A DNA stretch of 64,000 bases from Nitrosovibrio sp. Nv4 (GCF_900215485.1 NZ_OCMZ01000001.1:1364001-1428000); one strand, 5' to 3'. Shown: positions 1 to 12,318, counted from the first letter of the stretch. Program-made: numbers and translations. The notes: a model not told the origin generated them from the sequence alone.

Positions 1-1100
1 GACCAAAGAAACTCGTCAAGGGCGCACCCATCACCAAGGAATATCTGGATAGTGTTGATCCGCACCACTGGTTTGATATCCGGCTTTCCGATGAGGAGAC
101 GAGCTTGCAGCTCGAACAGATCGAGGAAGGTCTGGCACAGAAACGCAGGGCGTTTGACGAGGCGTTTGAAGAGAAGAAAAAGAAACTTACCCAAGGCGAT
201 GAGTTGCCGCCCGGTGTGCAGAAAATGGTCAAGGTTTATGTTGCGGTAAAGCGGCGTCTACAGCCTGGAGACAAAATGGCAGGGCGTCACGGCAATAAAG
301 GCGTTATTTCCAAAATTGTACCGGTGGAAGACATGCCTTACATGGCCGACGGCACGCCGGTTGATGTGGTGCTGAATCCCCTGGGCGTGCCCTCACGCAT
401 GAATGTGGGCCAAATTCTGGAAACCCATCTTGGATGGGCGGCAAAAGGCTTGGGACGAAAAATCGGCGATATGCTTCGTGCCGGCAGTCAAACGGTCGAG
501 ATCCGGGATCTGTTTGAGAAGATCTATAACACCAGCGGCAAGCCGGAGGATATTGCATCCCTTACCGACGCGGAGGTTCTGGATCTGGCGGAAAATCTCA
601 AGGACGGCGTTCCTTTCGCGACCCCTGTGTTTGACGGTGCCACCGAACAGGAGATCAAGGATATGCTTGAACTTGCCGGTCTCCCTCGATCAGGGCAGGT
701 GACCCTCTATGATGGCAGAACAGGCGAGGCATTCGACCGCTCGGTTACAGTAGGCTACATGCATGTGCTGAAACTGCATCATCTGGTGGACGATAAAATG
801 CATGCACGGTCAACCGGACCCTATAGCCTGGTAACTCAGCAGCCGCTCGGTGGTAAGGCCCAATTCGGTGGTCAGCGTTTTGGCGAAATGGAAGTATGGG
901 CACTGGAAGCATATGGGGCCGCTTATACCCTGCAGGAAATGTTGACGGTCAAGTCGGATGATGTAAATGGCCGGACCAAGGTGTATGAGAGCATTGTCAA
1001 GGGCGATCACAAAATTGACGCAGGTATGCCGGAATCATTCAACGTGCTGGTGAAGGAAATCCGATCGCTGGCGATGGATATTGATTTGGATCGACATTAG
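1..1100 (+). CDS. rpoB: RNA polymerase beta subunit, C-terminal part (cut by window start)
   Basis: C-terminal portion of the beta subunit of DNA-directed RNA polymerase. The frame is open from base 3 to the TAG at 1098-1100, about 365 residues. Visible RpoB landmarks are the [13 protein letters not shown] segment, which lies near the active centre, and the end-region motif [27 protein letters not shown] followed by a short acidic tail ending DIDLDRH. The gene continues upstream of the window. rpoC follows after 98 bases on the same strand, the usual rpoBC arrangement, so the two are almost certainly cotranscribed. Nothing looks damaged. Confidence 0.98.
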   Translation, partial: PKKLVKGAPITKEYLDSVDPHHWFDIRLSDEETSLQLEQIEEGLAQKRRAFDEAFEEKKKKLTQGDELPPGVQKMVKVYVAVKRRLQPGDKMAGRHGNKGVISKIVPVEDMPYMADGTPVDVVLNPLGVPSRMNVGQILETHLGWAAKGLGRKIGDMLRAGSQTVEIRDLFEKIYNTSGKPEDIASLTDAEVLDLAENLKDGVPFATPVFDGATEQEIKDMLELAGLPRSGQVTLYDGRTGEAFDRSVTVGYMHVLKLHHLVDDKMHARSTGPYSLVTQQPLGGKAQFGGQRFGEMEVWALEAYGAAYTLQEMLTVKSDDVNGRTKVYESIVKGDHKIDAGMPESFNVLVKEIRSLAMDIDLDRH

Positions 1101-1198
1101 TAATTTCATGTAAAGGTGCGAACAATTAAACATATTTTCTTCCCCGCTTTTTCACCGGATAATTTTTTGTATCGACCCCTGATCAACAGGAGTGACAA

Positions 1199-4100
1199 AT
1201 GAAAGCACTGCTTGATTTATTCAAACAGGTTACCCAGAAAGAAGAGTTCGACTCGATCAAGATCGGTCTGGCCTCTCCCGAGAAAATACGTTCCTGGTCC
1301 TATGGTGAGGTGAAGAAGCCGGAAACCATCAATTACCGTACCTTCAAACCGGAGCGGGATGGGCTTTTCTGCGCAAAAATCTTCGGCCCCGTAAAGGACT
1401 ATGAGTGTCTTTGCGGAAAATATAAGCGGTTGAAACATCGTGGCGTGATCTGCGAAAAATGCGGGGTTGAGGTTACGCTGTCGAAGGTTCGACGCGAGCG
1501 TATGGGTCATATTGAACTGGCTTCGCCGGTGGCTCATATCTGGTTTCTGAAATCGCTGCCATCGCGCTTGGGGATGGTGCTGGATATGACCCTGCGTGAT
1601 ATAGAGCGCGTGCTCTATTTCGAGGCCTATGTGGTAACCGATCCGGGCATGACCCCTCTCCAGCGGTGTCAGTTGCTGACCGACGATGACTACCGTGCCA
1701 AGACAGAAGAATACGGGGATGATTTTCGCGCCAGCATGGGTGCGGAGGGCATACGCGATTTGTTGGGCAACCTGAACATTCGTGTTGAAATCGATAATCT
1801 CCGGCGCGAGATGGGAACCACCGGCTCCGAAACGAAGATGAAGAAGATCTCCAAGCGTTTGAAAGTGCTGGAGGCTTTCAGCAAATCCGGCATCAAACCG
1901 GAGTGGATGGTTTTGGCGGTGTTGCCTGTACTGCCGCCCGAGTTGCGTCCGCTGGTACCCCTGGATGGCGGACGCTTCGCCACGTCCGATCTGAATGATT
2001 TGTATCGTCGCGTCATAAACCGCAACAACCGGCTGAAACGTCTGCTTGAGCTGAAGGCGCCGGAAATTATCGTGCGCAACGAGAAGCGCATGCTGCAGGA
2101 AGCGGTGGACTCGTTGCTTGATAATGGGCGTCGCGGCAAAGCCATGACTGGCGCAAACAAGCGGCCGCTGAAATCACTTGCCGATATGATCAAGGGCAAG
2201 GGCGGACGTTTCCGCCAGAACTTGCTGGGCAAGCGAGTGGACTACTCCGGCCGATCGGTAATTGTGGTGGGCCCACAACTTAAACTGCACCAGTGCGGCT
2301 TGCCGAAGAAAATGGCATTAGAACTGTTCAAGCCATTTATCTTCAACAAACTCGAGATAATGGGTATCGCCAGCACCATAAAGGCGGCCAAGCGAGAGGT
2401 GGAAAACGAGACGCCAGTGGTATGGGACATACTGGAAGATGTCATTCGCGAACACCCTGTGATGCTGAATCGAGCGCCTACACTGCACAGGCTGGGCATT
2501 CAGGCGTTTGAGCCGGTCCTGATCGAAGGCAAGGCAATTCAATTGCATCCCCTGGTATGCGCAGCGTTCAATGCTGACTTCGACGGTGATCAGATGGCGG
2601 TACACGTGCCGCTATCGCTGGAAGCGCAGATGGAATGTCGCACGCTCATGATGTCGACCAATAATGTATTGTCGCCTGCGAATGGCGAACCTATCATCGT
2701 GCCGTCGCAGGATATCGTGTTAGGGCTGTACTACACTACCCGGGAGAAAATCAATGCTCGCGGCGAGGGTATGATTTTTGCCAACATGAGCGAGGTATCG
2801 CGAGCCTATGAGAGCCGCATCATTGAACTGAACGCCAGAATCACAGTGCGAATCAGGGAATATGATGTGGACGCGGAAGGCGAGCGCCGCGAAAAGGTTA
2901 CCCGTTATGATACGACGGTGGGACGAGCGTTGCTGTCTGAAATTCTTCCCGCCGGGCTGCCTTTTCCACTTATTAACAAGGTGCTCAAGAAAAAGGAGAT
3001 TTCCAAGCTCATTAACGCGAGCTTCCGTCGCTGTGGACTTCGCGAGACAGTAATCTTTGCCGACAAACTGATGTATGCCGGCTTTAGTTACGCGACTCGT
3101 GCCGGCATCTCGATCTGCCTCGACGATATGCTCACGCCGGTGCAGAAGGACGATATTATCAGTTCGTCCGAGAAGGAAGTGCAGGAGATTGAAGTTCAGT
3201 ACACATCAGGTCTTGTGACTCAAGGCGAACGCTACAACAAGGTGGTGGATATATGGGGCCGAGCCGGCGACCAGGTCGCCAAGGCGATGATGGATCAGCT
3301 AGGCGTTGAGCCGGTTTTCGACCCGATAACCAGAGAAGCCCAAAAAGACAAGAAAGGCAAGCCGCTGACCCAGGAATCCTTCAATTCGATTTACATGATG
3401 GCAGACTCTGGTGCACGCGGTTCTGCCGCTCAAATTCGCCAGTTGGCGGGTATGCGCGGCTTGATGGCCAAACCTGATGGCTCAATCATAGAAACGCCCA
3501 TCACGGCAAATTTCCGCGAGGGATTGAACGTCCTGCAGTATTTTATTTCTACGCATGGAGCGCGTAAAGGTCTGGCCGATACGGCGCTAAAGACTGCTAA
3601 TTCCGGCTACCTTACTCGCCGCCTGGTCGATGTAACGCAGGATCTTGTGGTGACACAGGATGACTGCGGCACCAGTAACGGCGCCGTGATCAAGGCGCTT
3701 GTCGAAGGCGGAGAAGTGATTGAGGCGCTTCGTGAACGCATACTTGGTCGAGTATGCGCCAACGATATCATCCACCCAGAGCATCAAGAGGTAATCTATT
3801 CGGCGGGAGAGCTGCTCGACGAGAGTGCGGTGGATACCATTGAAGCGCTGGGCATTGATGAAGTTAAGGTGCGTACCCCGCTTACCTGTGAAACTCGCTA
3901 TGGACTATGTGCCAAATGTTACGGGCGTGACCTTGGACGCGGTACCCCCGTAAATGTGGGCGAAGCCGTGGGTGTGATTGCTGCTCAGTCAATAGGCGAG
4001 CCTGGTACTCAGCTGACCATGCGCACGTTCCACATAGGTGGCGCCGCATCTCGAACGGCCGTAGCAAGCCAGGTCGAGAGCAAGTCCAATGGTACTGTCC

Positions 4101-5428
4101 GCTATTCGCCTACCATGCGTTATGTCACCAATGCGCGCAATGAGCTGATAGCAATTTCCCGAAGCGGCGAAGTAGTGGTGCATGACGATAACGGCCGCGA
4201 ACGTGAACGTCACAAAGCGCCTTACGGGGCAACGCTTTTGATTCGTGACGGCGAAGCAGTGAAGGCGGGCCAGGTGCTTGCTGCCTGGGATCCGCATACT
4301 CGTCCCATCATTACTGAATATGCCGGCAAGATTCGCTTTGAGAACGTGGAAGAGGGCGTAACCGTAGCCAAGCAGATAGACGAAGTCACTGGCCTGTCCA
4401 CACTTGTCGTAATTGATCCGAAGCGGCGCGGGGTGGTGCAAACCAAAGGCCTGCGTCCAATGGTGAAGCTTCTGGATGAAGATGGCAAAGAAGTGCGTCT
4501 GGCGGGCAGTAATTTATCAGTCAGTATCACTTTTCAGATAGGGTCGGTTATCACCGTGCGGGACGGGCAGCAGGTGAATGTAGGCGAAGTGCTGGCACGT
4601 ATTCCGCAGGAGAGTTCGAAAACCCGCGATATTACCGGAGGCCTGCCTCGGGTTGCGGAATTGTTCGAAGCCCGGTCTCCGAAGGATGCCGGGGTGTTGG
4701 CGGAAGTCACGGGTATCGTATCTTTCGGCAAAGATACTAAAGGTAAACAACGATTGGTTATTACCGATCTGGACGGAGTATCACATGAATATCTGATTCC
4801 CAAAGACAAGCACGTGACCGCCCATGATGGCCAGGTCGTGAACAAGGGAGAGAGCATTGTCGATGGGCCAGCCGATCCGCACGATATTCTCCGCTTGCTA
4901 GGGGTGGAAGCGCTTGCACGCTATATCACTGACGAGGTGCAAGATGTATATCGGCTGCAAGGGGTCAAGATTAACGACAAGCACATTGAAGTCATCGTAC
5001 GTCAGATGTTGCGTCGTGTGCAAATTGTGGATGCCGGCGATACGCGTTTCATTCCCGGTGAGCAGGTTGAGCGGGCGGATATGCTGGCAGAAAATGAACA
5101 GGCGGTTATCGAGGATAAAAAACCAGCATCATACGAATACATGCTGCTTGGTATTACTAAAGCCTCGCTTTCCACGGATTCGTTCATTTCTGCAGCTTCT
5201 TTCCAGGAAACCACGCGAGTGCTGACCGAGGCGGCCATTATGGGTAAGAAGGACGACCTGCGAGGTCTGAAAGAAAACGTCATTGTCGGACGGCTCATCC
5301 CCGCAGGGACCGGACTGACGTTTCATAATACCCGCAAGAAGCAGAGGCTGTCGCCAATCACCACGGAGAATCAGGAACTTGGCGAGGAGGATGTCGGAGA
5401 AATGAGAAATAGCGGATACACGGTCTAA
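1199..5428 (+). CDS. rpoC: RNA polymerase beta-prime subunit
   Basis: Full-length beta-prime subunit, 1409 residues, close to the 1407 of E. coli. The N-terminal zinc ribbon has C70, C72, C85 and C88. The catalytic magnesium loop NADFDGD is at residues 458-464, with D460, D462 and D464 as metal ligands. A second Cys cluster ([11 protein letters not shown]) lies near residue 900. The ATG start follows a good ribosome site (AGGAG, 1188-1192). The frame is uninterrupted. It is the second gene of the rpoBC pair; a class-III aminotransferase, not rpsL, follows 81 bases downstream. Confidence 0.99.
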   Translation: MKALLDLFKQVTQKEEFDSIKIGLASPEKIRSWSYGEVKKPETINYRTFKPERDGLFCAKIFGPVKDYECLCGKYKRLKHRGVICEKCGVEVTLSKVRRERMGHIELASPVAHIWFLKSLPSRLGMVLDMTLRDIERVLYFEAYVVTDPGMTPLQRCQLLTDDDYRAKTEEYGDDFRASMGAEGIRDLLGNLNIRVEIDNLRREMGTTGSETKMKKISKRLKVLEAFSKSGIKPEWMVLAVLPVLPPELRPLVPLDGGRFATSDLNDLYRRVINRNNRLKRLLELKAPEIIVRNEKRMLQEAVDSLLDNGRRGKAMTGANKRPLKSLADMIKGKGGRFRQNLLGKRVDYSGRSVIVVGPQLKLHQCGLPKKMALELFKPFIFNKLEIMGIASTIKAAKREVENETPVVWDILEDVIREHPVMLNRAPTLHRLGIQAFEPVLIEGKAIQLHPLVCAAFNADFDGDQMAVHVPLSLEAQMECRTLMMSTNNVLSPANGEPIIVPSQDIVLGLYYTTREKINARGEGMIFANMSEVSRAYESRIIELNARITVRIREYDVDAEGERREKVTRYDTTVGRALLSEILPAGLPFPLINKVLKKKEISKLINASFRRCGLRETVIFADKLMYAGFSYATRAGISICLDDMLTPVQKDDIISSSEKEVQEIEVQYTSGLVTQGERYNKVVDIWGRAGDQVAKAMMDQLGVEPVFDPITREAQKDKKGKPLTQESFNSIYMMADSGARGSAAQIRQLAGMRGLMAKPDGSIIETPITANFREGLNVLQYFISTHGARKGLADTALKTANSGYLTRRLVDVTQDLVVTQDDCGTSNGAVIKALVEGGEVIEALRERILGRVCANDIIHPEHQEVIYSAGELLDESAVDTIEALGIDEVKVRTPLTCETRYGLCAKCYGRDLGRGTPVNVGEAVGVIAAQSIGEPGTQLTMRTFHIGGAASRTAVASQVESKSNGTVRYSPTMRYVTNARNELIAISRSGEVVVHDDNGRERERHKAPYGATLLIRDGEAVKAGQVLAAWDPHTRPIITEYAGKIRFENVEEGVTVAKQIDEVTGLSTLVVIDPKRRGVVQTKGLRPMVKLLDEDGKEVRLAGSNLSVSITFQIGSVITVRDGQQVNVGEVLARIPQESSKTRDITGGLPRVAELFEARSPKDAGVLAEVTGIVSFGKDTKGKQRLVITDLDGVSHEYLIPKDKHVTAHDGQVVNKGESIVDGPADPHDILRLLGVEALARYITDEVQDVYRLQGVKINDKHIEVIVRQMLRRVQIVDAGDTRFIPGEQVERADMLAENEQAVIEDKKPASYEYMLLGITKASLSTDSFISAASFQETTRVLTEAAIMGKKDDLRGLKENVIVGRLIPAGTGLTFHNTRKKQRLSPITTENQELGEEDVGEMRNSGYTV

Positions 5429-5509
5429 CAACTAGTCGGATAGGATCCGCTATTGTCATGCCAGGCAAGTGGCCTGTTATTCAGGCGTCTGATGGAAGAA
5501 CGATAAATT

Positions 5510-6922
5510 ATGCCTATTGATATCAACGCCATAATTGCCGAGACGCGTGGCAAAAACTTCGAGCTATACGAAGATCATGTGAATCCAGTGTTCGTCAAGG
5601 TACTGAGGACCCTTGGTTTCAATCGCACCTGGGTAAGGGGCGAGGGTCCTTACCTCTGGGATGAGGCGGGTACGCGCTATCTGGATTTTCTGACCAACTG
5701 GGGGGTCTTCAATTTCGGGCGTCGCCATCCTGCCATTCGCCACGCGTTGCAACAGGTGCTGGACTCCGATTTTCCGGGATGGGTAGGTTTCGACGCCCCC
5801 CCGCTTGCCGCCGTACTGGCCCGTGAATTGGTAACGCGCATGTCGCCCGGTCTGGACACTGTTTACTTCAGCAACTCGGGAACAGAAGCCATTGAGGCAG
5901 CTATCAAATTTGCCCGTGGCTATACCGGACGGCCCTGTACCGCTCATCTTGCGAAAGCTTTCCATGGTCTCACGATGGGGGCCTTGTCCCTGAATGGAGA
6001 AGCAAGTTTTCGAAGAGGTTTCGAACCAATGCTTCCGGGCAGTTCGGAGGTGAAGCTTGGCGACCTCGCCGGCCTTGAGGCGCGTCTCGCCGTAGGTGAT
6101 GTCGCTGCCTTCGTCTTTGAGCCGATCCAGGGTAAAGGCGTCAATATTGCAAGTAACGAGTACCTGCTGGGCGCGCAGGATCTGTGCCGGAAATACGGAA
6201 CGCTAATGATCTGCGACGAAGTTCAATCAGGCATGGGACGGACGGGACGTTTCCTGGCCAGCCACTGGATTGAGGACCTGCGACCCGACATCATCTGTCT
6301 CTCGAAAGCCCTTTCCGGAGGTTACATTCCGGTAGGCGCAACCATTACGCGCCGTGCGGTTTATGACAGCGTTTACGACAGCATGCACCGTGCTATTGTC
6401 CACGCCTCGACTTTCGGTATGGGTAATATGGCGATGGCGGCCGGTCTGGCTTCGCTAAGTGTCCTGGATGACGAGAAGCTTATGGAACGAGCCATCGAGC
6501 TTGGTGCGCGCTTTCGAAACGGTATCGAGGCGATGGTGCCGCGCTTCGAGTTTTTGAAGGGTGTGCGCCAGCGTGGCCTTATGATCGCCATTGAGTTTGG
6601 CCAGCCGGATTCGATGTCTCTCAGAGCGGCCTGGGCTATGGTCAACAAGATGGATGAAAACCTTTTCGCTCAGGCAATTGTTCTCCCGCTTCTGGATGAT
6701 CATCATATCCTTACGCAGGTCGCAGGCCATGCCATGCCTATTGTGAAGATCCTCCCACCCCTGAATATCAGCGAAACCGATGTAGATTGGTTCCTGGAAG
6801 CGCTTGAGGACGTGCTGGTCAAGTTGCACAAGTTTCCCGGTCCGGCTTGGGAAGTATTGAAGAAGCTGGGCAACCACGCACTCACTGCCAAGCGACGGGA
6901 GGTCCGCGCTGCCTCTATTTAA
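5510..6922 (+). CDS. class-III PLP-dependent aminotransferase
   Basis: 470-residue fold-type I aminotransferase of class III (ornithine/acetylornithine/4-aminobutyrate group). Seen: the phosphate-binding SNSGTEAIEAAIKFAR segment, the ring-nitrogen aspartate D236 in ICDEVQSG, and the PLP lysine K266 in SKALSGGYIPVGA. All key residues are present, so the enzyme should be active, but its substrate cannot be read from sequence. The N-terminal segment HVNPVFVKVLRTLGFNRTWVRGEG is typical of a subgroup that includes proteins linked to hopanoid side-chain biosynthesis (HpnO-like); that is only a suggestion. It sits 81 bases after rpoC and 511 bases before rpsL, an unusual place that breaks the rpoBC-str neighbourhood. 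A short weak hairpin (5462-5476) lies between it and rpoC. Confidence 0.85.
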   Translation: MPIDINAIIAETRGKNFELYEDHVNPVFVKVLRTLGFNRTWVRGEGPYLWDEAGTRYLDFLTNWGVFNFGRRHPAIRHALQQVLDSDFPGWVGFDAPPLAAVLARELVTRMSPGLDTVYFSNSGTEAIEAAIKFARGYTGRPCTAHLAKAFHGLTMGALSLNGEASFRRGFEPMLPGSSEVKLGDLAGLEARLAVGDVAAFVFEPIQGKGVNIASNEYLLGAQDLCRKYGTLMICDEVQSGMGRTGRFLASHWIEDLRPDIICLSKALSGGYIPVGATITRRAVYDSVYDSMHRAIVHASTFGMGNMAMAAGLASLSVLDDEKLMERAIELGARFRNGIEAMVPRFEFLKGVRQRGLMIAIEFGQPDSMSLRAAWAMVNKMDENLFAQAIVLPLLDDHHILTQVAGHAMPIVKILPPLNISETDVDWFLEALEDVLVKLHKFPGPAWEVLKKLGNHALTAKRREVRAASI

Positions 6923-7292
6923 CGTCGTTGAATAGTGACTACACTGGGCAGTTTCCCGCAATTCAAAAATAACTGAAGGCAAGTTCCGAGTCTACTCGAC
7001 GAGTGGTACGGGATGTTTGGGGTAGCTGCACTGCGTTGCCAAAAGATCCTGGTCGGATAGTCGGATACCGCTATTTTGGTAGCTACCGTAGCTACTCGTA
7101 TCGACTCGATTGTTGGCTCTTTTAATTGCTATCGTGCTGTCGATGGTTGCATTACAATTAAATGTTTTGCTAGAGACCCTTCTGTAGCAGCCTTTGTCAG
7201 TAAGTCAGGCAAGCGCCGCGTAATGCCAGAGAAATCAGCTTGAAGCGGGCGTTTTTGGGCTTTTTCGACAGGAGTTCAAGAATGACTTTAAC
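6923..7292. other. intergenic region upstream of the str promoter
   Basis: About 370 bases with no credible gene. It holds a tandem palindromic octamer, GTAGCTAC at 7079-7086 and again at 7088-7095, and a few scattered copies of TCGGATA. I see no tRNA, terminator or recognisable binding site. The str promoter lies just downstream. Confidence 0.5.
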
Positions 7293-7321
7293 TTGACAGG
7301 GCATGATAAACCCCATAGAAT
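7293..7321 (+). promoter_or_regulatory. sigma70-type promoter of the str operon
   Basis: TTGACA at 7293-7298, 17 bases, then TAGAAT at 7316-7321, followed by TCGC. This is near-consensus in both hexamers and spacing and is the strongest promoter signal in the window. It would give an rpsL leader of about 105 bases. It implies that rpsL-rpsG-fusA-tuf can be transcribed independently of rpoBC and the aminotransferase. Confidence 0.75.
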
Positions 7322-7433
7322 TCGCTGTTTTTTAACCGCCCCTGGTTAAAGCTCCCTGGCGTAGCGGAAATCGTAAAATTGATAGTGACAGCGGGGAGCG
7401 ATATTGCCATTCCCCGTTTTTTTAGGAAATAAA

Positions 7434-7811
7434 ATGCCGACAATCAGTCAGTTAGTACGTAAGCCTCGTGCGGCACGACGTGTGAAGAGCAAGGTTCCGG
7501 CGTTGGGAAACAGCCCCCAAAAGCGGGGAGTATGTACCCGGGTTTATACCACTACGCCGAAAAAACCCAACTCGGCTTTACGCAAAGTCGCACGGGTTCG
7601 TCTGACGAATGGTTTTGAAGTATCCAGTTATATTGGTGGCGAGGGACATAATCTGCAGGAGCACTCGGTAGTCCTGATTCGTGGCGGCCGTGTTAAAGAC
7701 TTGCCCGGCGTTCGCTATCACACGGTACGAGGCAGTCTGGATACCGCTGGCGTAAAGGATCGCAAGCAGAGTCGCTCCAAATACGGCGCCAAGAGGCCGA
7801 AATCGGCTTAA
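7434..7811 (+). CDS. rpsL: 30S ribosomal protein S12
   Basis: 125-residue S12 of the 30S decoding centre. It begins [12 protein letters not shown] and contains the conserved [23 protein letters not shown] and [17 protein letters not shown] segments; lysines in these are the classical streptomycin-resistance positions and are the usual wild-type residues here. An upstream in-frame ATG at 7404 exists, but the start at 7434 follows an AGGA site and matches the family N-terminus. First gene of the str operon. Confidence 0.98.
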   Translation: MPTISQLVRKPRAARRVKSKVPALGNSPQKRGVCTRVYTTTPKKPNSALRKVARVRLTNGFEVSSYIGGEGHNLQEHSVVLIRGGRVKDLPGVRYHTVRGSLDTAGVKDRKQSRSKYGAKRPKSA

Positions 7812-7904
7812 ACGCCGCTTGATCGCCTGATGATCGTCTGATGCCGAAGAAATCAAACTGAAACCTTTTTCACTTACGCCCAATAATTACGCCAAGGTTA
7901 GAAA

Positions 7905-8375
7905 ATGCCAAGACGGAGAGAAGTTCCAAAACGCGAGATTTTGCCGGATCCAAAATACCATAATACCGAGGTGGCGAAGTTCGTCAATGTACTGATGACG
8001 CGGGGCAAAAAATCGGTGGCGGAGCGTATTATTTACGGCGCGATGGATCAGATTCAGAAGAAAACGGGCAAGGACCCGGTTGACGTATTTACGCAGGCGC
8101 TATCCAACGTTCGTCCCATGGTGGAAGTAAAAAGTCGTCGTGTTGGCGGGGCCAACTACCAGGTCCCGGTAGAGGTACGATCCATTCGGCGTAATGCGCT
8201 CGCGATGCGTTGGCTGCGCGATGCCGCCCGTAAACGCGCTGAAAAATCCATGGGTGCCCGCTTGGCCGGCGAGTTGGCGGAAGCAGCCGAGGGCCGTGGC
8301 GGCGCGGTCAAGAAGCGGGAAGAAGTTCACCGCATGGCGGAAGCCAATAAGGCATTTGCACATTACCGGTTTTAA
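7905..8375 (+). CDS. rpsG: 30S ribosomal protein S7
   Basis: 156-residue S7, which nucleates assembly of the 30S head by binding the 3-prime domain of 16S rRNA. It begins [16 protein letters not shown] and ends with [17 protein letters not shown], typical of the family. A TAAGG site precedes the ATG. It lies 93 bases after rpsL and 110 before fusA in the standard str order. Confidence 0.98.
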   Translation: MPRRREVPKREILPDPKYHNTEVAKFVNVLMTRGKKSVAERIIYGAMDQIQKKTGKDPVDVFTQALSNVRPMVEVKSRRVGGANYQVPVEVRSIRRNALAMRWLRDAARKRAEKSMGARLAGELAEAAEGRGGAVKKREEVHRMAEANKAFAHYRF

Positions 8376-8485
8376 CGGCACATGGACTGTGGCAATGCGG
8401 GTTCCTGACTGAGCAGTTTCCAGAATACCATTTCTTTAGTCGTTCGGGCTTTTAGCTCCCCCGACTGTTAAAATTTTAAGGTTTA

Positions 8486-10582
8486 ATGATTGTGGCAAGG
8501 AAAACACCCATAGAGCGTTACCGGAATATCGGCGTAATGGCGCATATCGACGCCGGCAAAACTACGACCACGGAACGCATACTGTTTTATACCGGCGTAT
8601 CGCATAAGCTTGGCGAAGTGCATGATGGCGCAGCTACCATGGATTGGATGGAGCAAGAGCAGGAGCGCGGCATCACGATCACTTCCGCAGCTACCACTTG
8701 CTTCTGGAAAGGGATGGACCATAATTATCCCGATCATCGTATCAATATTATCGACACGCCGGGTCACGTTGACTTCACGATTGAAGTAGAGCGGTCCCTG
8801 CGTGTTCTCGACGGGGCTTGCACGGTATTCTGCGCGGTTGGCGGAGTACAGCCTCAGACCGAAACGGTCTGGCGGCAGGCCAACAAGTATAAAGTTCCGC
8901 GTCTGGCTTTTGTCAATAAAATGGACCGCGCCGGCGCCAATTTCATGCGCGTTTACGAGCAGATACAATCCCGTCTGAAAGCTCAGCCGATACCCGTGCA
9001 ATTGCCGATCGGTGCAGAAGATAAATTCGAGGGCGTGGTCGATCTCGTCAAGATGAAGGCCATTTACTGGGATGAGGCCAGCCAGGGGATGCGGTTTGAG
9101 GAGCGTGATATTCCCGCCGACTTACTTGAAAAGGCCAAGGAGTGGCGTGAAAAAATGGTGGAAACCGCCGCCGAGGCAAATGAAGAATTGATGAACAGAT
9201 ATCTTGAAGAAGGAGATCTGTCCGCAACCGACATTAAACACGGGTTGCGCATCCGCACTATCAGCAACGAGATCGTACCCATGCTGTGCGGCTCGGCTTT
9301 CAAGAATAAGGGTGTGCAAGCGATGCTGGATGCCGTGCTGGACTACTTGCCTTCGCCCGTGGATATCGAGTCCATCAATGGAGAGAAAGAAAATGGCGAA
9401 CACGCGGAGCGTCATGCAAAGGACGAAGAGCCGTTCGCCGGTTTGGCATTCAAAATAGCGACTGATCCCTATGTTGGCCAATTGATCTTTTTTCGTGTTT
9501 ACTCCGGAGTGGTGGCTTCAGGCGATACGATCTACAACCCGATAAAAGGACGAAAGGAGCGAATTGGCAGGTTGTTGCAAATGCATGCCAACCAACGTGA
9601 GGAAATCAAGGAAGTCCGCGCTGGGGACATAGCGGCGGCGGTAGGTTTGAAGGAAGCGGTTACCGGCGATACGTTATGCGATCCCAGCGAAGTCATCACG
9701 CTGGAGCGGATGATATTTCCAGAGCCGGTGATTCATGTTGCGGTAGAGCCGAAAACCAAGGTCGACCAGGAAAAAATGGGTATTGCGTTGAATCGCCTGG
9801 CCCAGGAAGATCCCTCTTTCCGCGTGCGTACCGACGAGGAATCCGGACAGACTATCATTTCCGGTATGGGGGAACTGCATCTCGAAATTATTGTAGATCG
9901 AATGAAGCGGGAGTTTGGCGTGGAAGCCAATGTCGGCGCTCCGCAAGTGGCCTATCGTGAAGCTATCAAGAAACAGGTGGAGATCGAGGGCAAGTTTATC
10001 AAGCAGTCCGGCGGGCGTGGTCAATATGGTCATGTCTGGCTTAAGATGGAACCACATGAGGCGGGTAAAGGTTTCGAGTTCGTTGATGCAATCAAGGGTG
10101 GAACCGTTCCGCGCGAATATATACCTGCGGTGGAAAAAGGTCTGCAAGAGACCCTTCCAAATGGGGTGTTGGCAGGCTTTCCGGTAGTAGACGTCAAAGT
10201 TACGCTGTTCGATGGCTCTTATCATGATGTCGATTCCAATGAGAATGCCTTCAAGATGGCTGCCTCGATTGCCTTCAAGGATGGCATGCGCAAGGCCAGT
10301 CCGGTGCTATTGGAGCCAATGATGGCAGTGGAGGTGGAAACGCCGGCTGATTTTATGGGTAATGTGGTAGGCGATTTATCGTCCCGTCGCGGCATGATTC
10401 AGGGCATGGACGATTTGCCCGGCCTCAAGGTGATACGCGCTGAGGTTCCGTTGGCGGAGATGTTTGGCTACTCGACTTCGCTACGGTCCGCGACTCAAGG
10501 CCGCGCAACTTACACCATGGAATTCAAGCATTATTCCGAAGCACCAAAAAACGTAGCTGAAGCGATTATTAATAAGAAATAA
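8486..10582 (+). CDS. fusA: translation elongation factor G
   Basis: 698-residue EF-G, the GTPase that drives ribosomal translocation and, with RRF, recycling. G1 is [11 protein letters not shown] at residues 19-29, G3 is DTPGH, G4 is NKMD in FVNKMDRAG; domain IV contains the conserved [12 protein letters not shown] segment. The start is ambiguous: ATG at 8486 gives MIVARKTP, whereas GTG at 8492 gives the family-typical MARKTP. The AAGG at 8478-8481 is only 4 bases from the ATG and 10 from the GTG. The third gene of the str operon. Confidence 0.98.
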   Translation: MIVARKTPIERYRNIGVMAHIDAGKTTTTERILFYTGVSHKLGEVHDGAATMDWMEQEQERGITITSAATTCFWKGMDHNYPDHRINIIDTPGHVDFTIEVERSLRVLDGACTVFCAVGGVQPQTETVWRQANKYKVPRLAFVNKMDRAGANFMRVYEQIQSRLKAQPIPVQLPIGAEDKFEGVVDLVKMKAIYWDEASQGMRFEERDIPADLLEKAKEWREKMVETAAEANEELMNRYLEEGDLSATDIKHGLRIRTISNEIVPMLCGSAFKNKGVQAMLDAVLDYLPSPVDIESINGEKENGEHAERHAKDEEPFAGLAFKIATDPYVGQLIFFRVYSGVVASGDTIYNPIKGRKERIGRLLQMHANQREEIKEVRAGDIAAAVGLKEAVTGDTLCDPSEVITLERMIFPEPVIHVAVEPKTKVDQEKMGIALNRLAQEDPSFRVRTDEESGQTIISGMGELHLEIIVDRMKREFGVEANVGAPQVAYREAIKKQVEIEGKFIKQSGGRGQYGHVWLKMEPHEAGKGFEFVDAIKGGTVPREYIPAVEKGLQETLPNGVLAGFPVVDVKVTLFDGSYHDVDSNENAFKMAASIAFKDGMRKASPVLLEPMMAVEVETPADFMGNVVGDLSSRRGMIQGMDDLPGLKVIRAEVPLAEMFGYSTSLRSATQGRATYTMEFKHYSEAPKNVAEAIINKK

Positions 10583-10607
10583 CCGTTATCAAGTAAAAGG
10601 AATCGAC

Positions 10608-11798
10608 ATGGCAAAGAGCAAATTTGAGCGGACGAAGCCGCACGTGAACGTAGGGACGATAGGGCATGTGGATCATGGCAAGACCACATTGACGGCGGCG
10701 ATCACGATGGTATTGGCGAAGAAATTTGGAGGAGAGGCGAAGAGTTATGCCCAGATTGACTCTGCGCCGGAAGAGAAGGCAAGGGGCATCACCATCAACA
10801 CGTCGCACGTTGAATATGAGACGACGAACCGGCACTATGCGCACGTTGACTGTCCGGGGCACGCTGACTACGTCAAGAACATGATAACGGGGGCAGCGCA
10901 AATGGACGGCGCGATACTGGTGGTATCGTCTGCTGACGGGCCGATGCCGCAGACGCGCGAACACATACTGCTGGCGCGCCAGGTAGGCGTGCCCTACATC
11001 ATCGTCTACATGAACAAAGCCGACATGGTGGATGACGCCGAACTGCTGGAACTGGTGGAAATGGAAGTGCGCGAACTGCTCTCCAAATACAACTTTCCCG
11101 GCGACGACACCCCCATTGTCATCGGTTCCGCCCTGAAGGCGCTGGAAGGCGACCAGAGCGACATAGGCGAGCCCTCCATCTACAAACTGGCGGATGCGCT
11201 GGACAGCTACATACCGGAACCGGTGCGTGCCATAGACGGCACCTTTCTGATGCCGGTGGAAGACGTCTTCTCCATATCCGGGCGCGGCACGGTTGTAACC
11301 GGCCGGGTGGAACGCGGCGTTGTCAAAGTGGGCGAAGAAATCGAGATAGTAGGCTTGAAACCTACAATCAAGACAGTCTGCACGGGTGTGGAAATGTTCA
11401 GGAAGCTGCTGGATCAGGGACAGGCCGGAGACAACGTTGGCGTATTGCTGCGCGGCACCAAACGTGAAGAAGTCGAACGGGGCCAGGTTCTGTCCAAGCC
11501 GGGCAGCATCACCCCGCATACCAAGTTTGCCGCCGAGATTTACGTGCTGGGCAAAGAAGAGGGGGGTCGTCATACACCTTTTTTCCAGGGCTACCGTCCC
11601 CAGTTCTACTTTCGTACCACCGATGTCACGGGCGCGATTGAACTGCCGGCTGGCACCGAGATGGTGATGCCGGGGGACAACGTCTCGGTGACGGTAAACC
11701 TCATTGCGCCGATTGCGATGGAAGAAGGTCTGCGTTTTGCCATTCGCGAGGGCGGCAGAACCGTTGGCGCGGGCGTAGTGGCAAAGATTATCGAGTAA
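10608..11798 (+). CDS. tuf: translation elongation factor Tu
   Basis: 396-residue EF-Tu, which brings aminoacyl-tRNA to the ribosome. GHVDHGKT is at residues 19-26, DCPGH near 81 and NKAD near 136; domains II and III are complete. A GGA site precedes the ATG. It is the fourth gene of the str operon, 25 bases after fusA. Codon choice changes along the gene: from about 10980 onward it becomes rich in C-ending codons and CTG, like amoCAB and unlike the neighbouring ribosomal genes, which could reflect gene conversion with a second tuf copy or expression selection. Confidence 0.98.
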   Translation: MAKSKFERTKPHVNVGTIGHVDHGKTTLTAAITMVLAKKFGGEAKSYAQIDSAPEEKARGITINTSHVEYETTNRHYAHVDCPGHADYVKNMITGAAQMDGAILVVSSADGPMPQTREHILLARQVGVPYIIVYMNKADMVDDAELLELVEMEVRELLSKYNFPGDDTPIVIGSALKALEGDQSDIGEPSIYKLADALDSYIPEPVRAIDGTFLMPVEDVFSISGRGTVVTGRVERGVVKVGEEIEIVGLKPTIKTVCTGVEMFRKLLDQGQAGDNVGVLLRGTKREEVERGQVLSKPGSITPHTKFAAEIYVLGKEEGGRHTPFFQGYRPQFYFRTTDVTGAIELPAGTEMVMPGDNVSVTVNLIAPIAMEEGLRFAIREGGRTVGAGVVAKIIE

Positions 11799-11888
11799 CA
11801 ACAGGATCAAGGATAGGATTTAAGATTTAATGCCAAGCAGCATCGAATCGTCAATTCGGAATCCGAATCCTCAACCTTAGGTTTGATT

Positions 11889-12197
11889 ATGCAAAGCCAG
11901 AAAATACGTATTCGTTTGAAAGCGTTCGATTACCGGTTGATAGACAAATCAGCAATGGAGATTGTTGAAACCGCCAAGCGGACCGGTGCCGTAGTCAAAG
12001 GGCCTGTGCCCCTGCCGACTCGTATAGAGCGCTTTGACGTGCTTCGATCCCCCCACGTCAACAAGACTTCGCGCGACCAATTCGAGATTCGAACCCATCT
12101 ACGGCTAATGGACATTATGGATCCCACCGATAAGACGGTTGATGCCTTGATGAAGCTGGATCTGCCCGCCGGAGTGGATGTCGAAATAAAGTTATGA
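11889..12197 (+). CDS. rpsJ: 30S ribosomal protein S10
   Basis: 102-residue S10, also NusE in transcription antitermination. It begins [16 protein letters not shown] and contains the conserved [29 protein letters not shown]. The ATG at 11889 is chosen over an in-frame TTG at 11883 because it fits the family N-terminus and follows an AGG site. It starts the S10 operon, 90 bases after tuf; no strong separate promoter is evident in that gap. Confidence 0.98.
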   Translation: MQSQKIRIRLKAFDYRLIDKSAMEIVETAKRTGAVVKGPVPLPTRIERFDVLRSPHVNKTSRDQFEIRTHLRLMDIMDPTDKTVDALMKLDLPAGVDVEIKL

Positions 12198-12318
12198 GTT
12201 TTTGAAGTCTAGTCTTCGGTTAATCGTCCCCCGACGAATAACTCGGACTTCTGATTCAAGATGAATATAAATTTTGCCGGTCAATTGCAATCGGCACCTT
12301 TTAAAAAGGGTAATTAAA

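Noticed and set aside
5462-5476. Small CAGGC/GCCTG hairpin after rpoC as a terminator
   Set aside because: Only 5 bp and no T-run; too weak to call.
10569-11810. 413-codon minus-strand reading frame covering tuf
   Set aside because: Antisense shadow of tuf, with biased composition and no domain.
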